From UBA4312 sp040266995 (GTDB lineage: Bacteria; Bacillota_I; Bacilli_A; Erysipelotrichales; Erysipelotrichaceae): 64,000 nucleotides of DNA. The stretch is taken from the NCBI GenBank assembly GCA_040266995.1, contig JAWRHV010000022.1, positions 62,001 to 126,000 of the forward strand, given 5' to 3'. Shown here piece by piece: positions 17,037 to 25,669 of the stretch. The translations under genes and the position numbers were made by a program. Every line of letters begins with the position of its first letter. Position 1 is the stretch's first letter. The notes under the pieces were generated by a model. The model worked only from the letters and a program-made list of their open reading frames with translations. It did not search any database and was not told the DNA's origin.

Positions 17037-17363
17037 TTATTTTCGTATAAATTGTTCATCCTCTGCATTTTCATCGGCGCTCACAAACCGTTCGACAGTC
17101 ATATGCAGATCATATTTTTCCCGAAGGGCTGCAATGGTCGCCATCATAGGTGAAGCGTGATGAACATCAAGCGCCTTTTGACTTTCCCATGCATCAATCA
17201 ACAAAACCGTCTCCGGATCATCCATGGGAATATAATATTCATACCGGATATTCCCGGCTTCGGCACGGATCGCGTCCACGGTACCGTTACTTTTCATCTC
17301 TTCGGCAAATTTACGGGCATTCCCGTTTTTCCCTGTATATCGTAAATTTACTGTTATTGCCAT
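17037..17363 (-). CDS. Putative quinol monooxygenase (ABM domain)
   Basis: A 108-residue protein with the compact antibiotic-biosynthesis-monooxygenase fold, from MAITVNLRYTGKNG through YEYYIPMDDPETVLLIDAWESQKALDVH to the C-terminal strand. ATG 17363 has GGAG nine bases upstream; an extended frame has no start signal. Such YgiN-like proteins oxidize quinols or small aromatics without a cofactor. It is a single gene with its own terminator. Confidence 0.75.
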   Translation of the reverse strand: MAITVNLRYTGKNGNARKFAEEMKSNGTVDAIRAEAGNIRYEYYIPMDDPETVLLIDAWESQKALDVHHASPMMATIAALREKYDLHMTVERFVSADENAEDEQFIRK

Positions 17364-17606
17364 ATTCTGTTCTCCTTCTTTCTTTATTTCTTGGATTTGT
17401 TTTCTGATTTCTCGAAGCGGCTTAGAAAGTCCTTGCGGACTCATTCACTTGCTGATTGTCTGATTGAACTCATAATTGCTCTATGTATGCGCCTTTGTGA
17501 ACTTTCTACTATTGACGATCCATCCGTACTCAACTGTAATACCGAAATATGTCAATATCTATCTCCATACGTCTTTTGTGCTTCGTTGGTCATCTTTCAT
17601 TCCAGT

Positions 17607-18281
17607 TTACAAGTCTAAATAGATTTCTTTGAGCATGGCGTATCCATCCAGAATCTTTTCAGAAACTCCAATGCTATCTCCGATCCAGGGACCGGGATTG
17701 CAGGTTCTTCCAAACCCAAGAAGAATTGGTAATGGGTCGGCAAAATCGCATTCCGTATGATCCAGATACAGAATCTTCGTTTCTTCCAATGAATAACAAA
17801 TTCTTTTGGTATGATTCAAAACATATTTTCTTCTATGACCTGTCATCTCAAACAGACCTTTATACGGGTCATGGATATCAATGCCATATTCGTTATAAAT
17901 ATGCTTTTTGTGTTTTTTCAGGTCTTCAAGATAATACCCGATTTCCGGTCGTACCTCGTTCTTTGCTTCTTTGAACAAACCGGACACATTACGGTACGTA
18001 TCAAATATTCCATCCCAAGTAAAGCCATGATCCGCATGCGTATTATAATGCTGCATCAAGAGCTTATACACATGATTGTGAGTATCTACAGACACATGAC
18101 ACTCATCGCCTAAAAAAAGAATATGATCCCCGGCCCATCTTTCATCAAGCAGCGTATGCAAAGCTAACAAAGGAACACTGTCTCTATGCATGGTTTCGTG
18201 AAATTTATTACCATAATCAAAATCATTCGGAGAAATGTACTCCTTTTTATCAACGTTGACCCAATCAAAGTATTCTCCCAT
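17607..18281 (-). CDS. Conserved hypothetical protein (224 aa)
   Basis: I do not recognise this family. The protein is soluble, without signal peptide or membrane helix, and rich in His, Tyr and Asp (DNHVYKLLMQHYNTHADHGFTWDG-like middle, then GFGRTCNPGPWIGD near the end). Many scattered His and Asp residues could bind a metal, but no known motif is evident. GGAGAAAAAT precedes ATG 18281. It stands alone between the monooxygenase gene and a divergent operon. Confidence 0.6.
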   Translation of the reverse strand: MGEYFDWVNVDKKEYISPNDFDYGNKFHETMHRDSVPLLALHTLLDERWAGDHILFLGDECHVSVDTHNHVYKLLMQHYNTHADHGFTWDGIFDTYRNVSGLFKEAKNEVRPEIGYYLEDLKKHKKHIYNEYGIDIHDPYKGLFEMTGHRRKYVLNHTKRICYSLEETKILYLDHTECDFADPLPILLGFGRTCNPGPWIGDSIGVSEKILDGYAMLKEIYLDL

Positions 18282-18822
18282 ATTTTTCTCCTAGTTCAGC
18301 ATCCACTCTATTTCATATGTTTTTTTTAAAACGGATCGATCCAGAACAATTTTAAATAAACAAAAACAAAATACTGACCACTCCATATACTTCCGCCACA
18401 TCCCGAATGGTAAATCATCTCTTTTTTATTGTAGCATTCATGTAGATATCTCGTTTTAAAAAATAGATCTGTTATTTTAGTGTTGTGTAAGAATTGCATC
18501 CGTGTTACAGTGTTACAAACAGAATTTTTTAAATCGCAATTTTTGTCTCTTAACGCTAGGAAGTGCTGCATCGGGCATGAATATTGTCCCCTTTTTGCTT
18601 GATTTGCTTTTTGTGTTTGTTCCATATCGGCAATGAAGCGATATCATGCATTTCAAGGATAAATGACTTTTCCGTCATTCTGGAGACTTATTTTATTTTT
18701 GGGCCTCTGGTATTAGAATAACAAAGGTTTCCAATCTATTTACGTTATCCATAATAGTCATGATCTGAATCATCTATACAGTATATTGTACAGTAAAAAA
18801 AATAATATAAGGAAATAGATTA
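18282..18822. other. Intergenic region between divergent genes
   Basis: This 541-base stretch has no convincing gene; a 99-codon open frame on the minus strand has no ribosome-binding site and no recognisable composition. Near the right end lie the inverted repeat ATGAT-CTGA-ATCAT (18760-18773) and two copies of TACAGTA (about 18776-18797) ahead of the CPBP operon start, probably its promoter region. Confidence 0.4.
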
Positions 18823-19572
18823 ATGAATAACAAAAAAGAAGTATTTACCGCTTTATTATGGCCTCTTCTGTATATTTTGGGGATGGGGCTTTCCAATTTC
18901 ATCATATATAACCACTATCATATAGAATATGGCAATGACGAGTATATAAGAGCAATGCTCCCGTTTCTGGCGATGCTGGCAGCCGGTACTATGGTCTTTT
19001 TGTATGTCCAAAAAAGAAGACTTACCCCTCCATGGAAGGAACGCGGTAAACTGCCTTTGTTGCTGCTTATACTTCTGCCTCTTGTAGCCATGTCGCTATA
19101 CTATTTGTTGATAAGCAGAAGCTTTACCTTTACGTTTATGGCTCCGCTTGTTGCCACACTACTTGTCGGCATAGCGGAAGAAACCATGTTCCGCAGGATC
19201 CTTTTTATCCGGCTGCTTCAAATGGATCAGGATCGAAACTTCAAGAAGCCGCTTCTGATCTCTGCCGGTTGCTTCAGCCTCCTTCATGCAGTCAACATGT
19301 TAGGAGGTGCCCCTATACCACAGGTTCTCATGCAGCTGGCGGTTACTTTTATTGCCGGACTATTTTATGTGCTCCTATATGATTACACCCGGAATATCTA
19401 TCTGCTGATCCTCATGCATTTTTTATGGGACTATATCCTGTTCAGCGGAGCAACAAAACAAATACCCGTCTATACGATCCTGATGAGCATTTTGCAAGGG
19501 GCCCAGATTATTATCATACTGGTGCTGCTGGTCAAAAAATGGAGGCATAACGCCTCTCCAGAATGTATATAG
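18823..19572 (+). CDS. CPBP-family intramembrane metalloprotease
   Basis: A 249-residue membrane protein with about seven helices. It contains the CPBP/Abi signature in order: AEETMFRRILFIR (EExxxR), FSLLHAVNM (first His helix) and MHFLWDYIL (second His helix), all of which line the metal site of Rce1-like proteases. First gene of a three-gene plus-strand operon with a second CPBP homologue and a GH114 lipoprotein. Family members act in bacteriocin self-immunity, peptide pheromone processing or membrane-protein cleavage; the substrate here is unknown. Confidence 0.85.
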   Translation: MNNKKEVFTALLWPLLYILGMGLSNFIIYNHYHIEYGNDEYIRAMLPFLAMLAAGTMVFLYVQKRRLTPPWKERGKLPLLLLILLPLVAMSLYYLLISRSFTFTFMAPLVATLLVGIAEETMFRRILFIRLLQMDQDRNFKKPLLISAGCFSLLHAVNMLGGAPIPQVLMQLAVTFIAGLFYVLLYDYTRNIYLLILMHFLWDYILFSGATKQIPVYTILMSILQGAQIIIILVLLVKKWRHNASPECI

Positions 19573-19584
19573 GAGGAAGATCAT

Positions 19585-20298
19585 TTGCTTATTAACCGTC
19601 AAAACAAAGAAAAAATCAGCTATCTGAAATGGTTTGATATTCTCGTCCTTACCCTGATTATGTGGAGCGAAGGCATTTATAATTCAACCGTATCCTATAT
19701 CGCATTGCTGCAGGGGACAACAACTATTGATGACAACCTTGCCTTTTCCGCAGCAGACAACTACGGTGCAATGGTGCTGCAGGCAGGGCTTTTACTGCTT
19801 GCGCTGCTCTATCTGTGGGTTCGTCACTTCGATTTCAAAACATGGAAGATTCATTTTAATCCGAAAGCGGTTGCCTGTGGCGTTCTGATTTTCCTTGGCG
19901 CAGCAATTCTGCTTGATATCTATTTTCTGCTCACTTATCCGTTAGATAACATCCTTCCGTTTCCAGGACCGATCGGCGCTTTTTTCATAAGTGAAACGGG
20001 ATCCAGTGTGGCATATGCAATGCTCAACGGTATATATGAAGAGCTCTACTTTCTCGGTATATGCCTTGCGGTAAGAAAAGAACATTTGAAATGGGCCGTT
20101 CCATTCTCTGTGCTGATCCGGGTTAGCTTTCACACCTATCAAGGGATACTTTCGGCGCTAGGAATCGGACTGTTGTTCGGTGGATTCCTGTACCTGCTGT
20201 ACCGTCAGTCGAGGGGCAAAAACCTGCTGCCCTTCTTTATCGCTCATGCGATAGGCGATATATTTGGTCTGGGAATTCTTTCATACTTCTGGGTTTAG
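19585..20298 (+). CDS. Second CPBP-family membrane protein
   Basis: A 237-residue protein with seven or eight helices and a divergent CPBP signature: NGIYEELYFLGICL (Glu pair kept, Arg replaced), IRVSFHTYQG (His) and FIAHAIGDIFG (His). The start is TTG 19585 with AGGAGGA at 19571-19577. It follows the first CPBP gene by 12 bases, so the two may act together. The altered EExxxR motif leaves activity uncertain. Confidence 0.72.
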   Translation: MLINRQNKEKISYLKWFDILVLTLIMWSEGIYNSTVSYIALLQGTTTIDDNLAFSAADNYGAMVLQAGLLLLALLYLWVRHFDFKTWKIHFNPKAVACGVLIFLGAAILLDIYFLLTYPLDNILPFPGPIGAFFISETGSSVAYAMLNGIYEELYFLGICLAVRKEHLKWAVPFSVLIRVSFHTYQGILSALGIGLLFGGFLYLLYRQSRGKNLLPFFIAHAIGDIFGLGILSYFWV

Positions 20299-20302
20299 CA
20301 AT

Positions 20303-21100
20303 ATGAAAAAGATTTTGTTTACGATTCTCTGTTTAACTATATTGCTTGCCGGATGTACCAGACAGACTGAAAAATACGGCGTATTTCTTGGTATAGATAG
20401 CGATGATATCGATAAACTGGACAAGTACAGTATGGTCGTCATTGAACCCTCCGAATTTTCATCTGAACAGATTGATAAGCTGCACATGGAAGGGAAAACC
20501 GTTTACGGCTATCTCAATGTCGGCGCTATTGAAGAATACCGCCCTTATTATGATCGCTTTCAGGATTTATCTCTTGGCATCTATGAGAACTGGACAGATG
20601 AACGATGGATCGATGTAACGAGCCCTTCATGGCAGACCTTCATCATCGATGAGCTAGGGAAAGACTATACAGATCTGGGACTGGACGGATTTTTCCTTGA
20701 TAATGTCGATGTCTACTATCATTTTCCAACAAACGATATTTATCAAGGACTTTGTACGATTATAAAAGGTCTGAAAAATTATGGTCTACCACTTATCATT
20801 AATGGAGGGGATCCTTTTGTTTCAAGGTGTCTGGAAGAAAACACAGCTTTATCCCTATTCGATGGGGTCAATCAGGAAACCGTATTTACCAGCATCGATT
20901 TTGCTAATCAAACCTATGGGCAGCAGTTGGAAGATGAAACAGAGTATTTTCAAAACTATCTTTCTAAAGTTAAAGATTACGGCTTATCCGTTTACTTGCT
21001 GGAATACAGAGCTGATCATCTCCTGTCAAAGCGGATTGACGCTTACTGTGCGAAGAACGGTTTTCTCTGGTACAATGCGGACGGGATAGAACTGCGATAA
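20303..21100 (+). CDS. GH114 family lipoprotein (endo-alpha-1,4-polygalactosaminidase-like)
   Basis: A 265-residue secreted lipoprotein with signal peptide and lipobox LLAGC. The mature domain has GH114/TM1410-like features: YGYLNVGAIEEYR, WIDVTSPSWQTFI and GLDGFFLDNVDVYY, with acidic residues typical of the barrel active site, and LLEYRADHLLSKRID near the end. GH114 enzymes cleave galactosaminogalactan-type polymers. The start ATG 20303 lies 2 bases after the second CPBP gene stop, so translation is probably coupled. A surface glycan is the likely substrate. Confidence 0.75.
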   Translation: MKKILFTILCLTILLAGCTRQTEKYGVFLGIDSDDIDKLDKYSMVVIEPSEFSSEQIDKLHMEGKTVYGYLNVGAIEEYRPYYDRFQDLSLGIYENWTDERWIDVTSPSWQTFIIDELGKDYTDLGLDGFFLDNVDVYYHFPTNDIYQGLCTIIKGLKNYGLPLIINGGDPFVSRCLEENTALSLFDGVNQETVFTSIDFANQTYGQQLEDETEYFQNYLSKVKDYGLSVYLLEYRADHLLSKRIDAYCAKNGFLWYNADGIELR

Positions 21101-21214
21101 GCAGATTGGCCGTACGCAGTAGACCATTCTTTGACCGAGATTAGATAAAAACATCTTATCCATACAGACTTACACCTGTAATATATTCATAGTCACGCTT
21201 TTAATTCATGAGAT

Positions 21215-21241
21215 CCCACCACCTTTTTCAGGGTGGGTTTT
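21215..21241 (+). terminator. Terminator of the CPBP-GH114 operon
   Basis: CCCACC (21215-21220) pairs with GGTGGG (21232-21237), followed by TTTT. It overlaps the 3' end of a truncated HTH reading frame on the other strand. Confidence 0.55.
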
Positions 21242-21344
21242 CCTTTGCCCTGTTTGAACTGTGCCCGCCTAGATAGATATGAAACTGTTCTTTTGTCAAA
21301 TGCTTGTTGTTTCGAATTTTCTTTATCGTATCTCCTAAAGACAT
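21228..21344 (-). pseudogene. Truncated XRE-type HTH gene (38 codons)
   Basis: From ATG 21344, with GAGAGG upstream, the frame reads MSLGDTIKKIRNNKHLTKEQ, the first helices of a Cro/CI DNA-binding domain, and then turns into unrelated residues before a TGA. It is a 5' fragment of a regulator gene, cut after the first HTH helices. Confidence 0.5.
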
Positions 21345-21477
21345 GTTTTTACCTCTCATCTAAATTGTGGGCGATGTCCAGCGAATAAAAAAGGAAGAAC
21401 TATAAATTTCTATACAACCATTTTATCATTCTGATGATCATACAGACGAAAAGAGATTGGCCATATTTCCGGATGCT

Positions 21478-21897
21478 TTAGCGAGAACGTTTTTTCTGCT
21501 CATACCACGTCTGGAAGCCTTCCAAGGTAAGACGATCATCCAGATCTTCAATAGGTCTGGTTGCTGACTCTATGATCTGCCGGCACGTTTTCTTTTCCCG
21601 CAGCATCTCATAGGTCGGTCCTAGAGGATCTCCATACTTTGCAGCAGTGGCAGCATAGATATACTCTCGAAATAACGGAGGAGATTTTTCCTTGAACTGC
21701 CGGCCAATCTCTCTGCGTAATTTATGCATTTCTCGAGCAATGCTCTCTTCAGACAGTCCTTGTGTTCTCAGTTTTTGTGGAACATCCTTCAAAGTCCGGA
21801 CCTTTTCTTCATAAGCCAGTCGCAGGCAGTTGTTTTTGATTCCCGTTTCCTTTATTTGTTCCACTTCGTTTTCAAATTCAGTCATACTACATAACAT
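21478..21897 (-). CDS. Hypothetical helical protein (139 aa)
   Basis: I do not recognise this family. The protein is mostly helical and charged (ENEVEQIKETGIKNN, EESIAREMHKLRREIGRQFK) with a more conserved-looking C-terminal half, YIYAATAAKYGDPLGPTYEML and a WYEQKK tail. I prefer ATG 21897, preceded by GAGGAAAG; an upstream ATG at 21963 has no ribosome-binding site. No membrane segment or signal peptide is seen. Confidence 0.6.
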   Translation of the reverse strand: MLCSMTEFENEVEQIKETGIKNNCLRLAYEEKVRTLKDVPQKLRTQGLSEESIAREMHKLRREIGRQFKEKSPPLFREYIYAATAAKYGDPLGPTYEMLREKKTCRQIIESATRPIEDLDDRLTLEGFQTWYEQKKRSR

Positions 21898-22304
21898 TCT
21901 TTCCTCTTCATGCTCCGTTCTTTCACCCATATTTTTCTTTTGCGATAGCTTGTTCATAAGCATTACGAAGTATACAAGACGGATGGAATATACGCCTTAC
22001 TTTCATGTGTTGTATTCAGCTTATTACCAAAACTCGTAATCACATTTTCTCCCTGTTCCTTGGCGTGATTTTGTCCTTAAAAAACTGTTTCATAGGGCCC
22101 GTTGTACATAAGGGTTCCTTTTGTCCAATTATACTGCGATTTACACGAAAAAAGAACACGTGGCTCTAAAACTTGAGCCACGGATTCTGCGTAATGTTCA
22201 GACAATAACAAGGATGTCATTCGGAAACGAGATTGTATCCAGGATTATTTGTAAGAGAAAAAGGGCTGCTGCTTTTCCTTGAATAGATTCATATATTGTC
22301 AAAT
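21898..22304. other. Intergenic region with a terminator
   Basis: No gene is visible in this stretch. It holds the terminator of the nucleotidyltransferase gene at 22147-22182 and the likely promoter region of the gene at 21478-21897. Confidence 0.4.
22147..22182 (-). terminator. Terminator of the nucleotidyltransferase gene
   Basis: CGTGGCTC (22159-22166) pairs with GAGCCACG (22175-22182); the minus strand then continues TGTTCTTTTTTCG with a T-rich tail. Confidence 0.7.
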
Positions 22305-22775
22305 CTATAAAGTTTCCAGAATCTTAGTATCATGTAGATCTTTCTCGCGTGGCTCATAACCACTGTGAAAGGCTTTCTGTCCTTCTAAGGATATACAGTG
22401 GATCGTTCTTCCCGAAAAGACAGTGCACCCAAAGAAAGTCGATGGAAATACCCAGTAGCCACCTTCCGGGTTTGCTTGTCTTGCGCCTTCCGACAACAAT
22501 TCAAAAGGATGTATGTCCAGATATCCGTATTCCGGATGTTTCAATTCTGCTCTTATTGGAAGCCAGTCTGTTTCAACAACATAGCCCCGGTCTTTCAGTA
22601 TTTTCAGAACCTTTTCCGTATACCGGGCATCAAAATTGATGTCCACATCTCTGTGATCTCTTGTCTGTTTTCCGTAAAGTACATCCACACCCCAGCCTCC
22701 ATCCATCCAGTATGTAACTCCGCATGAATCGAAAACATCGAGGATTTTAAAAAGCTGCTCCTTTGATACGCTCAT
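22305..22775 (-). CDS. Lincosamide nucleotidyltransferase-like protein
   Basis: A 156-residue minimal nucleotidyltransferase, close in size to LnuA (about 161 aa). The motif DGGWGVDVL (Asp25-Leu33) and RDHRDVDI (about 39-46) match the catalytic Asp sites of the Lnu(A)/aminoglycoside adenylyltransferase fold, and the C-terminal SGYEPREKDLHDT is also family-like. LnuA transfers AMP to lincomycin and clindamycin; whether this distant member gives resistance is uncertain. ATG 22775 has AGGAGA and overlaps the stop of the upstream gene. Confidence 0.72.
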   Translation of the reverse strand: MSVSKEQLFKILDVFDSCGVTYWMDGGWGVDVLYGKQTRDHRDVDINFDARYTEKVLKILKDRGYVVETDWLPIRAELKHPEYGYLDIHPFELLSEGARQANPEGGYWVFPSTFFGCTVFSGRTIHCISLEGQKAFHSGYEPREKDLHDTKILETL

Positions 22776-23044
22776 TGCGTATATATCTCCTGTAAAGAAC
22801 AAAGTGCCTGTTCATAATCCTGTACATAGTATCTTATGTTCTTTCGGCCTCGTTCAATGATCGTATGGCCTTCGGCTTCCAGCTTTTCTTTCTGCCTTTT
22901 TACCCCACCGTGATATTTCACATTCAGTTCCCCGTTTACCCCCAACTGCCTAGCCGCTTCACTCTGACTGATTCTGTTTTCATAGCATCGCCTTGCATAT
23001 TCGATTTTGGTCTCATTAGATACCTTCCTATTTTTTCTACCCAT
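22772..23044 (-). CDS. HTH protein, possibly chimeric (90 aa)
   Basis: Residues 1-40 (MGRKNRKVSNETKIEYARRC, then ISQSEAARQLGVN) look like the helix-turn-helix of an IS3/IS150-type transposase subunit. The rest (VKRQKEKLEAEGHTIIERGR, then YYVQDYEQAL) does not continue that family and may come from another gene. ATG 23044 has AGGGAG upstream and the stop overlaps the nucleotidyltransferase start in ATGA, so both are co-translated. It may regulate its neighbour, or be a transposase remnant joined to other coding sequence. Confidence 0.5.
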   Translation of the reverse strand: MGRKNRKVSNETKIEYARRCYENRISQSEAARQLGVNGELNVKYHGGVKRQKEKLEAEGHTIIERGRKNIRYYVQDYEQALCSLQEIYTQ

Positions 23045-23152
23045 TTTAAAACTCCCTTCATGATTAACAGCGATTTTGTTTTTCACTGTCTCTCATAAAG
23101 GGAGCATATCAATGTGAATCGGAGACTTCTTTTTTATGTAGCAATGCTCCTT

Positions 23153-23653
23153 TTATACAAATGAAGAGCAGATCCATGCCACAAGGGCGGATACAGCCGG
23201 GAATATCACAAAGAGTTTCAGCAATTGGCTTTTGATGTTAAAACCATACTTTCTTCCTGTCATCACGTTTGCCGCTTCCGGGTAATAATGTTGAAAGAAG
23301 CGAAACTTCAAAAGCAGAAAATTGTCAATGAGGGTCATGTCGCAAATCTTATAAATCGTTAAGATCAGCACAAATCTCAAAAAGAACTGGCGGAATGAGA
23401 ATCCGCTTCTTAAACCGTCCCAGATGGCAATCACGACCACGCCGAGGATCATCAGAACACTCATGATAAAAAGTGTCCATCCGATGGCTCTGGCTCCGTA
23501 GAAGAGTTCTTTATCTCTTTGTACCAGCACATCCCTTGCTTCCTTTGGAGCAGAGGCGAAAAATTTATTATCCTGAATAAACGCTACGCAGGATACAAGC
23601 ATCATGGCCATCGCCGCGCAAAAAACAATAGTAAGAAAAAGCGTTAAAAGCAT
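23153..23653 (-). CDS. Hypothetical membrane protein (166 aa)
   Basis: A small membrane protein with four predicted helices (about 3-25, 55-80, 85-105, 140-163). I do not recognise the family. It contains RDKELFYGARAIGWTLFIMS and NFLLLKFRFFQHYYPEA. GGAGA precedes ATG 23653. It is the last gene of the methyltransferase/DUF6796 operon, 51 bases after the previous gene. Confidence 0.6.
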   Translation of the reverse strand: MLLTLFLTIVFCAAMAMMLVSCVAFIQDNKFFASAPKEARDVLVQRDKELFYGARAIGWTLFIMSVLMILGVVVIAIWDGLRSGFSFRQFFLRFVLILTIYKICDMTLIDNFLLLKFRFFQHYYPEAANVMTGRKYGFNIKSQLLKLFVIFPAVSALVAWICSSFV

Positions 23654-23704
23654 AATAGGTTCTCCTTTCGTTCAGTAATCACAATGTCACTGCTTTCGTT
23701 CCGA

Positions 23705-24118
23705 TCACACAAAACAGGAAATCTTACCGCCTTGCAGAATTTCTGTCTGCGGATCATCACTGTTCACCGCTCTTTTTATCCACATTTCCGAGATGTCATA
23801 ACCAGTGACTTTTACTTCCGAGCTTCTGCCAATCAGCCTCATGAGATGCCCGAAATTATCTATAAAGCCCAGACTCTTATTCATCAAGCGATAAAGTTCG
23901 GATCCCGGACGCGCATGAAATCTTTTTAACCAGTCAAGAAGGTCGCTATCATATACTTTGCAGATTTCTTCCTTCTGTGGGAGCGGTCGGTCTTCATAAC
24001 CCATTCCGTCATAGATTCGGATCCTTTCAGCATCTGCAAGGGTTTTTATAAGACTTTGAAAGACCAGCTCGATTTGCGCGGTAAACTCTCCTGGATTCGT
24101 TTTCAGTGTTTTGTTCAT
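23705..24118 (-). CDS. Hypothetical protein (137 aa)
   Basis: Soluble, mixed alpha/beta, no recognised domain. It overlaps the preceding DUF6796-like gene by 4 bases (ATGA) and therefore belongs to the same operon. YDSDLLDWLKRFHARPGSELY and YDISEMWIKRAVNSDDP are its most distinctive segments. Confidence 0.6.
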   Translation of the reverse strand: MNKTLKTNPGEFTAQIELVFQSLIKTLADAERIRIYDGMGYEDRPLPQKEEICKVYDSDLLDWLKRFHARPGSELYRLMNKSLGFIDNFGHLMRLIGRSSEVKVTGYDISEMWIKRAVNSDDPQTEILQGGKISCFV

Positions 24119-24882
24119 GCGGTTTCCTTTTCCCTTTCCGACAGGTCTATTTGATCCTTCTTTTGAAACCTTTCAAAAGCTGGTTGATCCGGTAAAGTCA
24201 ACAGAAGGCCACCAAAAGTAAAGGCATTTCCGAAGCTCAGGAACATCGTCCAGATAGCTGCTCCGAGAGCTGTCTGCAGACCAAAGATCTTTGCAAGTAT
24301 AAAGGCCGGAATGGCACCAATCGGCACACAGAACCATTTTGCTTTCTTTGGATACGGGGTCAGCCCCTTCGCAAAGGCCATAAACTGGACAACCATCATA
24401 GGCACCCAGAAGACAAACAGAAGCAGATACAACGGCTGACTGAAGCCGTAAAAAAGCAGATTTGTCACCTTTATCGCCAAGGCCGCGTCGGTCTGGAGAA
24501 GATACTTATACACCAGGTTCAATACGGCCATATTCATATGAGCCCCAATAGGAGCCAACCAGATATAACCAAATATGCCGGCCCGAAAGATATGCGCATA
24601 CTTCGGTGATGCATCCGCCATTAGCCGGTAAACACCAAAGTAAGCCAGTCCCTCAAGAAAGATGCCAATAGCTCCCATCAGACCACCAGCAATCATTTGC
24701 CAGTCCGTAAGATGCGAAGCGCCTGCCATGATACTGGTTGTGACCGTGGAAGCAGGAGCCTGCTCTGCATAACCGAGCAGGAAATCGCCGACACCTGTAA
24801 GGATCGAAGCAAACAGTCCAATGGTCAACAGCTTTTTGATTCGCGGGCGATCCAGATTGTAATCAATGCCTATTGTGTTCAT
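24115..24882 (-). CDS. DUF6796-like integral membrane protein
   Basis: A 255-residue protein with seven predicted helices beginning about residue 18 (LLTIGLFASILTGVGDFLLGY). The pattern and the GGLMGAIGIFLEGLAYFGVY and YIWLAPIGAHMN segments match membrane proteins I know as DUF6796; function uncharacterized. It follows the methyltransferase gene by 10 bases. Confidence 0.65.
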   Translation of the reverse strand: MNTIGIDYNLDRPRIKKLLTIGLFASILTGVGDFLLGYAEQAPASTVTTSIMAGASHLTDWQMIAGGLMGAIGIFLEGLAYFGVYRLMADASPKYAHIFRAGIFGYIWLAPIGAHMNMAVLNLVYKYLLQTDAALAIKVTNLLFYGFSQPLYLLLFVFWVPMMVVQFMAFAKGLTPYPKKAKWFCVPIGAIPAFILAKIFGLQTALGAAIWTMFLSFGNAFTFGGLLLTLPDQPAFERFQKKDQIDLSEREKETA

Positions 24883-24892
24883 ACCAACTCTC

Positions 24893-25516
24893 TTACTTCC
24901 TTGCCAGCACGGTAAGCCACGGCTTGGATGGATGATGCTCGCTCTTTACTTCTGCGAACCCGGCTGTTTTTAACGCTTCTTCGATTTCCTTGGCCGTATG
25001 ATTCTTCATGCCGTCAATGATCTTTTCAAACTTCAAGCTGGTAGGATCCGTTCCATCCGATTCATTGCAGATCATAAAATAGCCACCGGGCTTCAAAACC
25101 TTTGCGACCTGTGTAAAGCACTTCTCAAGTCCCGGCCAGAAATAGATCGTTTCAAATGCGGTTGCCAGATCATACGCTTCGGCGGAAAGCGGAAGATCGG
25201 ACACATCCCCCTGCAGGATTTCGCATCGTCCTTCAGCAATCATATCCTTATTGTAATCCTTGGCTTTTTCCACAGACAAAGCGGAATAATCTACCCCTGT
25301 CACGTGTGCTTTCGGATATTTCTTTAACAATTCACCGGTGTTCCGGCCACCACCGCAGCCTAGATCCACCGCTTTTGCCGGTGTGATGTCCGGTAAATGA
25401 GAAAAGCCCCAGTCGGCCATCTTTGCATGACCCGAATTCATGCCGCCCAGCATCATTTTTCCAAGAATCCCTTCCGGCTTGCGGGTCTGGCTCACAAATT
25501 TCTTAAATAATCCCAT
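24893..25516 (-). CDS. Class I SAM-dependent methyltransferase
   Basis: A 207-residue Rossmann methyltransferase with SAM motif I VDLGCGGGRN, acidic loop GVDYS, motif II QGDVSDLPL and post-motif VLKPGGYFMICNE. ATG 25516 is 7 bases after AGGAGG, better than an ATG at 25522. It is first in an operon with DUF6796 and two hypothetical genes, behind a consensus promoter with an operator-like palindrome. The substrate is unknown; small molecules or lipids are more likely than nucleic acids given the membrane partners. Confidence 0.85.
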   Translation of the reverse strand: MGLFKKFVSQTRKPEGILGKMMLGGMNSGHAKMADWGFSHLPDITPAKAVDLGCGGGRNTGELLKKYPKAHVTGVDYSALSVEKAKDYNKDMIAEGRCEILQGDVSDLPLSAEAYDLATAFETIYFWPGLEKCFTQVAKVLKPGGYFMICNESDGTDPTSLKFEKIIDGMKNHTAKEIEEALKTAGFAEVKSEHHPSKPWLTVLARK

Positions 25517-25589
25517 TATCATACCTCCTGAATTCTTTTCCAGATCCTTTGATAGATATAAAGTTATGTTTTCTAAAAGGTACTAGTAT

Positions 25590-25605
25590 GTTAGTTATAT
25601 CTAAC
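25590..25605. promoter_or_regulatory. Operator-like palindrome of the methyltransferase operon
   Basis: GTTAG-N6-CTAAC lies 10-25 bases downstream of the -10 box, where a repressor would block transcription. It has the same arms and spacing as the repeat at 10551-10566. Confidence 0.5.
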
Positions 25606-25614
25606 TGCTTTTAA

Positions 25615-25643
25615 ATTATATTCCAATTACAGTAGATATTCAA
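25615..25643 (-). promoter_or_regulatory. Promoter of the methyltransferase operon
   Basis: On the minus strand TTGAAT (25643-25638) and TATAAT (25620-25615) are separated by 17 bases. Confidence 0.65.
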
Positions 25644-25669
25644 GAATGGCTCGATTGATAGAATTGACA

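Noticed and set aside
18326..18625. A 99-codon minus-strand frame in the gap before the CPBP operon.
   Set aside because: No ribosome-binding site and no recognisable domain; composition looks non-coding.
22305..23044. MNT-fold protein with HTH partner as a classical toxin-antitoxin pair.
   Set aside because: The enzyme matches lincosamide nucleotidyltransferases in size and motifs, and the partner is not a HEPN protein; the idea is kept only as an alternative.
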